Source: Mesorhizobium sp. LNHC252B00 | GTDB lineage: Bacteria; Pseudomonadota; Alphaproteobacteria; Rhizobiales; Rhizobiaceae | DNA length: 64,000 nt | Assembly (NCBI RefSeq): GCF_000502955.1 | Contig: NZ_AYWO01000006.1 | Span: forward strand, 8,485 to 72,484 | Reading direction: 5' to 3' | Shown: piece by piece, positions 53,624 through 61,900 of the stretch | Layout: every line of letters starts with the position of its first letter | Position numbering within the stretch: position 1 is the first letter of the stretch | Position numbers and translations under genes: made by a program | Notes under the pieces: generated by a model | Databases searched by the model: none | What the model was told of the DNA's origin: nothing | Seen by the model: the letters and a program-made list of their open reading frames with translations, nothing else

Positions 53624-54237
53624 GGAACCTCCGCCTTTGACGCAATCGCGGCAGCTATGGCTTGGAGCTGCGCGTCGATGCTCGCATCGACGACGGCAAA
53701 GTCGGTCGAAACGATGCAGGCGCCGGTTGCCAATGCGTCATCCGCGTCGATCTCGACCGTCATGCCCAGATCACTCTCGCGCAAGACAGCGTCCAGCTCA
53801 TCGCGAACCCTGTCGACGGAAGCGGGATGAACTCGGACTTTCAGATATTTGGCGCGGCGAATTTCAATCACAGCCTGCCTTGCCGCCTTCGCGACAAGCG
53901 TGCTGACGTCGAATTCTCCAAGCATTCGCCTGACGACATCGAGGGCCAGGCTGATGACTTCGGCTTCCAGCCCGCCAAAATAGTGATCCACCTTGACCGC
54001 CGTCTCGCTGATCAAGCGTGTGGCGTCCGCATCGCCTTGCGCCTTGCCGTCTTCATAGCCCTGCGCATATTCAGCCGCATAGGCTCGCCGAGCGGCATCA
54101 CGCAACTGCTGCGCATCGCGCCTTGCTTCATCGAGAAAGGCATGCCCATCCTGCAGGGCGCGCACCTCGGCGGCGCGCAGGATCCGGGCGAAAGGGCGCC
54201 CCGGCACGGCATCGGTCGCTTTGTCCGGTTCGATCAT
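53620..54237 (-). CDS. sctL: SctL ATPase regulator (NolV/YscL-like)
   Basis: A 205-residue stator protein. There is an N-terminal helical Ala-rich region with YAAEYAQGYEDGKAQGDAD, and a C-terminal HrpE/FliH-like domain (GLEAEVISLALDVVRRMLGEF, LGMTVEIDADDALATGACIV). ATG 54237 overlaps the sctK stop (ATGA). It binds SctN and SctQ. Confidence 0.9.
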   Translation of the reverse strand: MIEPDKATDAVPGRPFARILRAAEVRALQDGHAFLDEARRDAQQLRDAARRAYAAEYAQGYEDGKAQGDADATRLISETAVKVDHYFGGLEAEVISLALDVVRRMLGEFDVSTLVAKAARQAVIEIRRAKYLKVRVHPASVDRVRDELDAVLRESDLGMTVEIDADDALATGACIVSTDFAVVDASIDAQLQAIAAAIASKAEVP

Positions 54238-54863
54238 CCCGCCGAGCTCATCGCTCGTCGAACAATCGCGGGACCGGTCTCGGCAAAGGGTTCGCCTGCC
54301 GTCTGATCGACGAGCTCGTGCGGCACCAGCTTGAGGCGCACCCGCATGCTCGTATCGCCAGGCATCGCCTGACACCAGGCGCCAAGGCAACTCAGGCCGT
54401 GGGCATAGACACGGCCGTAAATGTCCTCCAGGGGTTCCAACCGCTGCATCGGACCGGCCAGATCGCGGTTGGCGACCGCGAAAGCGCAGAGATCCGCGCC
54501 AAGCGCTGCCTGCCACGCGGCCGCTTCGCGTCCAACAATGACAGCGGCCAGACTGCCGGCCCAGTAGATCGCGCCGGCGCGAAGCGCAAGTTCCTCCAGC
54601 TCCTCGCCGGAGGACAAGGCGATCGCTCGATCGACCTCGTCGGCCGGCTCTTCGACTGCTGAAGACAGCTTATGACGCTCCACCAGAAGCTCCGATAATC
54701 GTTCATGCAGGCGTCGCGACTGCAGCATACGCTCGCAGGCAGCCTCGCCGATTGTGCCGTCAAGGCATTCCGCGAGCCTGGCCGCATCCACATAGGATGC
54801 GGGGTTGGATACGAATGCCTGCCATTCCGGGCTGGCGGTTTGCTTCGAGCCGGTCTCGGTCAT
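54234..54863 (-). CDS. sctK: SctK-like protein (NolU-like)
   Basis: A 209-residue protein between sctJ and sctL, where rhizobial operons have nolU. It has SPEWQAFVSNPASYVDAARLAECL near the start, a helical middle, and the C-terminal segment MPGDTSMRVRLKLVPHEL. ATG 54863 overlaps the sctJ stop (ATGA). It likely connects the sorting platform to the inner ring. Confidence 0.8.
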   Translation of the reverse strand: MTETGSKQTASPEWQAFVSNPASYVDAARLAECLDGTIGEAACERMLQSRRLHERLSELLVERHKLSSAVEEPADEVDRAIALSSGEELEELALRAGAIYWAGSLAAVIVGREAAAWQAALGADLCAFAVANRDLAGPMQRLEPLEDIYGRVYAHGLSCLGAWCQAMPGDTSMRVRLKLVPHELVDQTAGEPFAETGPAIVRRAMSSAG

Positions 54864-55705
54864 GTCTTTTTCACAGACATTGCCGAAGCATCGAGCGCAT
54901 AGACGCCGGGCTGGCGATACCACTGGAGGTAGGCCAGCCGGGCAGCCAGCGCGAGTATGGCCGCCGCCATCCCGTAGAACAGCCACATCGCGGCGACGAC
55001 GCTGTCCGGATGCAACCAAAGGCCGAGGAACGTCGTGAAGCCCGCCTCGCCGGTTCCCTGCTCGGGGGCCGCCGCCGTTACCGGAATGAGGGTGACGGAA
55101 ACATTGTCATAGGTCAGTCCGGCGATACCCTTGGCCACCAGCATCTTGACCTGTGGGATCAGCTCATTCATCGGAACCGATGCGCGATGCCGGATGAAGA
55201 CGGAGGCGGACGACGGCACCAGCTGCTGTCTCAGCGGATCGTTTTCGGGCAGGACAAGATGGACGCGCGCGGAAAGCACGCCGTCGATATCCGAGATCGT
55301 CTGCGACAGCTCCTGGCTCAGGCCATAGATCATCGCCGCCCGCTCTTCCACCGGCGAGGACACCAGCCCACCTCTCTTGAACACGTCGCCCAGCGTCTGG
55401 AATTCCTGTTTGGGCAATCCGCTTTCATCCAGAATCGCCATTGCGTCGGCGAACCGATTTTTCTGCACGGAAACCGTCATTTTCCCATCTTTAGCGGTCT
55501 CGCGTTGGGCAGGAATCCCATGACGCATCAACGTGGCCACGATCTCGTTGGCCTGCCGCTGGTTGAGGTTGGAATAGAGCTCCTCCGAGCACGCCTGCAA
55601 CGCAAGCATGCCGATAACAATCAACGCCACGCGCCACCGGGCGCCGCATCGATTCAATAGCGTTGAGCGCCACGGCAAGGTTAGCGTCGGCACGAAATAC
55701 CCCAT
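54860..55705 (-). CDS. sctJ: SctJ inner-ring lipoprotein (RhcJ/NolT-like)
   Basis: A 281-residue YscJ/FliF-family lipoprotein. Its lipobox LALQAC is followed by SEELYSNLNQRQANEIVATL, the two ring-building domains, and a C-terminal transmembrane helix (VVAAMWLFYGMAAAILALAA). It forms the inner-membrane ring. ATG 55705 abuts the sctI stop region. Confidence 0.93.
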   Translation of the reverse strand: MGYFVPTLTLPWRSTLLNRCGARWRVALIVIGMLALQACSEELYSNLNQRQANEIVATLMRHGIPAQRETAKDGKMTVSVQKNRFADAMAILDESGLPKQEFQTLGDVFKRGGLVSSPVEERAAMIYGLSQELSQTISDIDGVLSARVHLVLPENDPLRQQLVPSSASVFIRHRASVPMNELIPQVKMLVAKGIAGLTYDNVSVTLIPVTAAAPEQGTGEAGFTTFLGLWLHPDSVVAAMWLFYGMAAAILALAARLAYLQWYRQPGVYALDASAMSVKKT

Positions 55706-56338
55706 TCACTGTTGTTTGATCAGCGTGCTGGTGGACGACGTGACGGCCGTCACGCTGCTCGTCACCACCTCGAGATTGGCGGCTGCCCACATCACCGAAA
55801 TGGACCGTTCGAGAAGTTGCTCGGCATTCTTTGCCGGGGAATTTTCTGCTTCCTTGCCTGACGGGGCCGTCTTGCCGGCGGCATCCTGCACCGTAGCTGC
55901 ATCGCCGATCACCGGGGCGTTCGCCTGGCCCAGGGCTTTCTGGACCTGCTGCATGGTTCCGTCCAACGACCGAACGGCCGACCCGAACAGGGCCGACGGA
56001 TCCGTGAACGCCCCGCCCCCTGCCTTCTCTGCCTCGGCCAGATAGTCGAAGAGTTGGCGTTCGACGATCGCTTCCGTCCTTTCCGGCTTGGAGGATTGCC
56101 CAGCCATTGCCGGATTGGCACCGGACGACGCTTGTGCCACCTGCTGACCTTCCCGTGTGGCGACATCACCGCGCTCAGGCGTGTTGACCCTCACGGCGTC
56201 GTGCTTTTCCTGCTTGGCACCGGCCATTCGATTGCCAGGCTGCGCCGCGGCGCCAGCGGTGATCTGCTGTTGTGAGCTTATGCTGGTGGTCAAGTTTGCA
56301 AGCGTAGCCTCCAAGGCTCCAATCGGTGCGATCTGCAT
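55706..56338 (-). CDS. sctI: SctI inner-rod protein (NolB-like)
   Basis: A 210-residue protein. The last 40 residues (NAEQLLERSISVMWAAANLEV, then VTSSVTAVTSSTSTLIKQQ) are the inner-rod motif. The N-terminal 170 residues are polar and variable, as in rhizobial NolB. It is encoded just before sctJ in conserved order. Exported rod subunit. Confidence 0.8.
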   Translation of the reverse strand: MQIAPIGALEATLANLTTSISSQQQITAGAAAQPGNRMAGAKQEKHDAVRVNTPERGDVATREGQQVAQASSGANPAMAGQSSKPERTEAIVERQLFDYLAEAEKAGGGAFTDPSALFGSAVRSLDGTMQQVQKALGQANAPVIGDAATVQDAAGKTAPSGKEAENSPAKNAEQLLERSISVMWAAANLEVVTSSVTAVTSSTSTLIKQQ

Positions 56339-56356
56339 GAACCTGCCTCCCGTTCC

Positions 56357-57004
56357 CTAGTTCTTCTCGGCGGAGGGGACGTCATACGCCTCCACCTGCC
56401 TTCCGCGGAAAACGCGGACCGAAACAACCTTGCCCGGCTCCGGCTTCGTGCCCGTTGCCGCGGGAACTCCGAGCGTTTTCCTGACCAGTTCGATGTAGGA
56501 GGGTGGCCCCGATACCGAGACGACATCGTCTTGCTTGGAAACCTTTACCGGAAACCTCGGATCGATGACGCCCAGCCGCGAAAGCCGATCTTCCGCACCG
56601 GCAGCCGTGTTTGCATCAAGCGGGATCATTTCCGTCTGGATTTCGGCTTCGGTCGCAACGTTCATGACGATGCCGTCGAAATGCCAGACCAGCCCGTATC
56701 GATTGCAAATCTGGGCCAGAAACTCGTGGGCCGTCCCCGCCGGCATGCCGGCGCTCAGGCGTCCTTTTACAAGCTTGCTGACGCGCATCGGCACTCGCAT
56801 GTTGCGGCCAAACTCGACCAGCGCGTCTGCCACCAACTGGTCGACCGTGATGTATTTGTAAGGGCCAGGTGGCCATCGCGGTTCGGCAGCGTATGCGTGC
56901 TGCGAGCCAAAGCCGAGCGCCAGGACCACGGCAAGGCCGCAGGCGGCAAAGGCAGCCCTGGCTCCCGACAACCGATCCGCATGGCAAATACCGCGTCCCG
57001 TCAA
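56357..57004 (-). CDS. rhcC1: SctC N-terminal secretin half (RhcC1/NolW-like)
   Basis: A 215-residue exported protein. The signal peptide is followed by N0/N1-type secretin domains: YITVDQLVADALVEFGRNMR, RLSRLGVIDPRFPVKV and PPSYIELVRKTLGVP. In rhizobial T3SS the secretin is split into RhcC1 (this part) and RhcC2 (barrel); RhcC2 is not in the window. The TTG start follows AGGA. First gene of the core operon, divergent from the L,D-transpeptidase. Confidence 0.85.
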   Translation of the reverse strand: MTGRGICHADRLSGARAAFAACGLAVVLALGFGSQHAYAAEPRWPPGPYKYITVDQLVADALVEFGRNMRVPMRVSKLVKGRLSAGMPAGTAHEFLAQICNRYGLVWHFDGIVMNVATEAEIQTEMIPLDANTAAGAEDRLSRLGVIDPRFPVKVSKQDDVVSVSGPPSYIELVRKTLGVPAATGTKPEPGKVVSVRVFRGRQVEAYDVPSAEKN

Positions 57005-57240
57005 CTTTTGTCCTATTGCAAGCGACCCACGAGTGGTGACCCCGCATCGCTCGCTTCATGGTTTTGCCCGCCGGGTTCACTGTAACGTGCGCACTGCGAA
57101 ATTGGAAGTCCAATTGGATTGCCGATGCTAGTTCGGTGCCAAATGTTGCGAACAGTGAGCAAAGCGATATGGTGCGCGCTGGAATCAGGCGGGACCCGTG
57201 TGTGATCCCCTGTTCAACGCCTGGATGCAGAAAGGTGTCG

Positions 57241-57957
57241 GTGGTGGCAAACAGGGCGCTGCTCGCGAACGCGTTCGCTCCCGCCAGCATAGCGGGAGGC
57301 AGTATCCTGTTCGGCCCACGTCTCAGCCGGAGAGTGGCAGCGGCAGCCTGGGTTGCTGCCACGCTGGTTGCCGCCATGGCTTCAGCGCAGGCCCAATCGA
57401 ACAGCGCTTATGACCCTAGATGCTGGACTTACGATCAGGCGAGAAATGTGCTGGTCTCCCCTTCCGCTCCCGACCAGACGTCGGACGAAGGAATGCTGCC
57501 GGAGCGGTTAGCGATCCCAAGGCAAATCGTGAACTTCAGCGAGGCTCAACCGAAGGGATCGATCGTTCCACCACGGAGCGGCGTCTTTATTACATCGTTG
57601 GGGACGGCAAAGCGCTGCGATATGCAGTGGGGGTTGGCAAGGAGGGCCTGGAGTGGGCCGGTCGCGACACGATTTCGAGCAAGAGAAACTGGCCGGATTG
57701 GCGACCGCCTGCCGATATGCGATCCGGGAAAGCATCCAAGGGTCGCTTGCTGCCCGCTCATGTCGCAGGAGGACCAAACCCCATTGGGCGCCCGCGCCCT
57801 TTATATCGGAAATACGCTTTATCGCGTCCGCGGCACCAACCAGCCATGGACCGTCGGACAGGCCAACTCCTCGGGATGCATCCGCATGACCAATGAAGAC
57901 GTTATCGATCTATATGACCGCGTAAAGATTGGAGCTCAGATTATTGTCCGGCATTGA
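57241..57957 (+). pseudogene. L,D-transpeptidase gene with two compensating frameshifts
   Basis: The start GTG near 57241 has AAGG upstream and leads into a signal region (RRVAAAAWVAATLVAAMASAQA) and IPRQIVNFSEAQPKGSIV in one frame. From about 57570 to 57785 the expected YkuD domain sequence (TTERRLYYIVGDGKALRYAV, GKEGLEWAGRDTISSKR) is in a second frame. From about 57787 the catalytic end (LYIGNTLYRVRGTNQPW, SSGCIRMTNEDVIDLYDRV with the active Cys) returns to the first frame. The continuous frame therefore carries about 70 residues of nonsense. Either a decayed gene or assembly errors. It would have cross-linked peptidoglycan. Confidence 0.8.
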
Positions 57958-57960
57958 ATC

Positions 57961-58893
57961 GTGATCCCTTTCAACATCAAGCAGCTCGAAACCTTTCTCC
58001 TGGTTGCCACGTTCGGAAGCTTTCGAAAGGCAGCGGAACGCCTGAACACGACGCAGCCGGCGGTATCCACCCGAATTGCCGGCCTGGAAGAAGCGCTGGG
58101 CGCCAAGCTGTTCGAACGGCACAGCAGCACCGTCAGGCTGACCGCCGAGGGACAACGGCTGCTGCCACCTGCTCAACGGGTCCTGCGCGTAGCGGAACGG
58201 CTGCAGCTGGCGGCCAACTCTCTTTCAGAGACGGCAGGGGTGCTTCGGCTCGGGGTTGCCGAATCCATCGTTCACACCTGGCTTCCGGATTTCCTGAAGG
58301 AATTGCAAGCAAACTACCCGCTTGTCGATACGGATATTGTCGTTGATGCGACGACGACCCTTCGCAACGAACTCATGTCCCACAGGCTCGATCTTGCAGT
58401 GCTGATGGGCCCGATTCTGGAGCACAGCATCGAGAACATCGAGCTGCCATCCTTTCCGCTCGTCTGGGTCTGTTCGCCGCAATTGAAATTGGCCAACCGA
58501 AGCAAGCTGACGCTGAATGATCTGATGCAGTTTCCGATCATCAGCTACGCGCGCACCACCAGACCCTACAGCGAACTTTACCGCAAGCTCACCAGCGAAC
58601 TGGAAAAGACGCCGCGTATCTTTCCGGCCAATTCGCTGGCCGCCTCCATCAAGATGACTCTCAACGGTATCGGGATAGCCTCGCTCCCCGAGGAAGTCGT
58701 CCAGGACTATACCGCAAGCGGCACATTGCGCATTGTCGACTGCGAATGGCACCCGTCCGACCTGCGGTTTACCGCCTCCTATTCTTCCGAACCATCCAAT
58801 CCGATAGCGGAGCGGGCGGCGAAGCTGGCCGCCTGCGTCGCGCATGCCTATGCCGCGAGAAGCGGCAAGGCGCAGCCTGCTGACGGACGCTAG
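57961..58893 (+). CDS. LysR-family transcriptional regulator
   Basis: A 310-residue LTTR. The N-terminal winged HTH (LVATFGSFRKAAERLNTTQP, AVSTRIAGLEEALGAKLFER) is followed by a substrate-binding domain (LRLGVAESIVHTWLPDFL, GIGIASLPEEVVQDY). The GTG at 57961 follows the L,D-transpeptidase stop by 3 bases; alternatives downstream lose the first helix. Target genes unknown; it is convergent with the giant gene. Confidence 0.88.
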   Translation: MIPFNIKQLETFLLVATFGSFRKAAERLNTTQPAVSTRIAGLEEALGAKLFERHSSTVRLTAEGQRLLPPAQRVLRVAERLQLAANSLSETAGVLRLGVAESIVHTWLPDFLKELQANYPLVDTDIVVDATTTLRNELMSHRLDLAVLMGPILEHSIENIELPSFPLVWVCSPQLKLANRSKLTLNDLMQFPIISYARTTRPYSELYRKLTSELEKTPRIFPANSLAASIKMTLNGIGIASLPEEVVQDYTASGTLRIVDCEWHPSDLRFTASYSSEPSNPIAERAAKLAACVAHAYAARSGKAQPADGR

Positions 58894-58910
58894 ATTGGGC
58901 CGGCAGTTCT

Positions 58911-61900
58911 TCAGCCGACCGACGTGACCGGCAGATAGATGCGGTCGCCGGAGAAAATCATGTCCGGACTCAGGATATGATCCATGTTGAGCACCACCGT
59001 GGCCGCCACATCCGCTGAATGGGTCCTGGCGATCAGGCGGATAGAGTCGCCGTTCTTGACGTCGACCCACTGATAGCCATTCTTCTCCAGCGTTGGATTC
59101 GTGCGGCCCTCGGAATTGCTGCTGCCCTTGGGGTGAACATAGACATAGTCGCCGGAGACCCAGCCGCTATGCATTTCGCCGTCCGGTCCGAAACCGTCGA
59201 CGGGTATCCAGGCTTCTCCCGAAGGATCGGTCGAAGGTTTCGCGGTCTGTTCGACGAATGTGCCGGGTTGCAGAACCGTCGCCACTGCCGAATGCCCGTC
59301 GGGCTGGGTCCGCAAATTCAGGCCGTCATCCGCTTGGACGACAAGTTGCGGAAAGGTCTCTGGCGGGGTTTGTTCCCCACCTGGAACGTCCGAAGGATCA
59401 TCGGATCGCTGGGACGAGGCATCGCCAGCCGGTTTTTTCGGGTCGGGTGGAGGGGCCGTCTTCGCGCCCTCCCAAGGCTCCGCGAGCAGGGAGTCCAGCG
59501 AGAAGAGAAGCATTCCAACGCCGAAGGTGACGCCCAGGGTCCACCGATCCCATGCGGTCCATCTCTTGTCGGACTTTTCCGCCGCCGCGATATCGGCATC
59601 GGTTCGCGGTACCGAACGGCTATTCATTCGGTCCGTCCTTATGGCCGACGCCCAGAATTCCGCGCAGCCGAACGTGAACATGGTGCCGGCGACTGTTGCG
59701 ATCGGCGCCGGCCAGGAATGCAGCGTATAGACGGCGCAGCCAAGCACATAGCCTGGTCCAGCCAGATGTTCGGCCAGGTTTCGGATCACCGGTCTGCCGG
59801 TGAACGACTGCAGCATCGACTTTGTGCCATAGACGATGTTGCCGAGCGTAAACGTGCTGTTGACGACAAGATCCTTACCCTGGATCATCCCGGTCGCGGC
59901 ACCTGGTGCTGCGGCAATGAATGTGGCTCCGCCGAGCGCGTTGAGGAATCGCCCGAACGGCTTGTGAGCCGCGGTTGCGTTGGGGAAGAGCGCCTGCGCC
60001 CCGAAAACGAAGCCTCGCACGCCAAATGCCACTCCACTTGCGGTGGCGGTCCAAGTTGGCGGCAACGAAGTCCACAGCGTGTAGGAGGTGGTCGACATGC
60101 CACCAAAGGTAGCGAGCGCCTGAGCGTTTTCCCTCATCCTGGCATGGCTCAGCGCCAGATCGACGCGGGTCGCTTGATCCGGCGTCATCGCCTTTTTATG
60201 GGTTGCCCGATAGGTCGTCAGTTGCAGCACGGAGAGGCCGTTCGTGTGATCCCCGCTCATCCACTCGAACTGCTCAAGCGTGAACTTGCGGAACTGGCCG
60301 GGGCTCATTTCCTCGAACTGTTTTGGTGTCACCGCTTCGACTTGCGGCTGGGTCAGCGCTTCGGTGTGGTGGATCGTGAAGGCGCCCCATTGATCGCGGG
60401 TCAACGCCGGGATCTGCTTCTCGGTCAGCCACGGCACCTGCTTGGGATCGAGCTTCGCCACGTCCACGGAACCGACCATGGTTTCGGGGATCGCCGCAAC
60501 CTGGCGCTCGGTGAGGTTCTTCAGCAATCCGGCCTCGCTCAGATCCTTGAATTGCTGTGACGTGAACTTCGCGACCTGGCCGGGCTTGAACCACGGAACC
60601 TGGCGCGCTTCCAACTTCGACACGTCGACAAACTCGACCTTGTCTCCTTTGATCGCCTGCAATTGTGGTTTCGTCAGGTGAGGCGTCAAACCGGCTTTGC
60701 CGAGATCCCGGAACTGCTGGCCGGTCATATTCCGGATGTGGCCCTCGGTCAGCCAAGGAATCTGTTTCCCGTCGAGGCCCGCGATGTTGACCTGGCCTAT
60801 CTTTGCCTTCGCGATACCCCGCATTTGGCTCCTGGTCAGAGAGGGCAGCAAGCCGGCCTGATCCATGTCGCGGAACTGCTGTTCCGTCAGTTCGGCCACC
60901 TGCTCACGCCTGAGCCAGGGGATCTGGTTTGGCTCGAAATCGGCCATGTTGAGATCCGGCACCTGGTCAAGCGAAGTCGCCCTGACGCCATCTCGGGTGA
61001 GCGCGTGGCCGCCGGAAGCACCGCGTATCCACGGCAGCACGACGGCTTCGCCGGTGTCGGGGTCGTACACCAGTATGTGCGTCTTGTCCGCCAGCTCCGG
61101 TGCATCGGCCGGCGCGCGAGGCCCGTCGGAAGGCGGCACATAGACCTGTTCCGAGCCCCTCGGCTCGGTGCCCAACATTGTCGCGGTGATCACCTTGCCG
61201 CTCTCGTCCTTGAGCTGCAGGGTTCGGCCCGGACCGGTTCCGGCCGTTGCCGATTGTGGCTGCGGCGCAGCCGTGGCGGGTCTGTTGTGTCCGAAGATGT
61301 TGCCGACAATTACCGCATCGTCGAGCGCCCGCTGCAAGTCCGCGGAAGGCGGCGCATCGAGGAAAACCCAGCGCGGTTGATAGCCCGGGTTCTCGTTCCG
61401 CAGTGCCACATCCTTGTTGATCTGCTCCTGCAGTTTCGGCGTGAGCGGCACTTCGCGCATCTGCGCGACGCCGTTGATCGTCGTCCAGCGATGATAGGTC
61501 TTTACCTCGATCGCCTCGATCACGTCGTCGCTCTTGAAGACGGGCGAATCCACATATCGCCCACCCACGCCTGAGACGGGGTGGGACCCACCCAGGTTGG
61601 CATCGACCGGGAAATGCGCTTCTCCAGGCGACCCATTGAGTTCGCGCGTATAGATCTCGCCGGCCTGCCATTTCTCAGGCTGGCGCATGTTGCGGACCTG
61701 TGGCAGCGAATAGGTCGTGGGAGGCGCCGCCTCGATTGCCTTCCTGGCAGGGTTCGCCGCCGGCGGCACGCTTTCGCCCTCCGGCCGCCCCTGAGTGCCC
61801 GGCACATGGTCCTCGGAGGCGCCGCGCATCCATGGCAGGACGTATGCTTCGCCGGTCTCGGGATCGCGGAACAGAATATGCGACTTGTGCATCAGCTCCG

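Noticed and set aside
57005-57060. tts-box-like promoter before rhcC1
   Set aside because: No match to the GTCAGCTT...half-site pattern could be seen; the region is short and GC-rich.
60441-60926. CRISPR-like array (regular repeats)
   Set aside because: The regularity is a coding repeat of 162 bases with conserved protein, not short identical DNA repeats with unique spacers.
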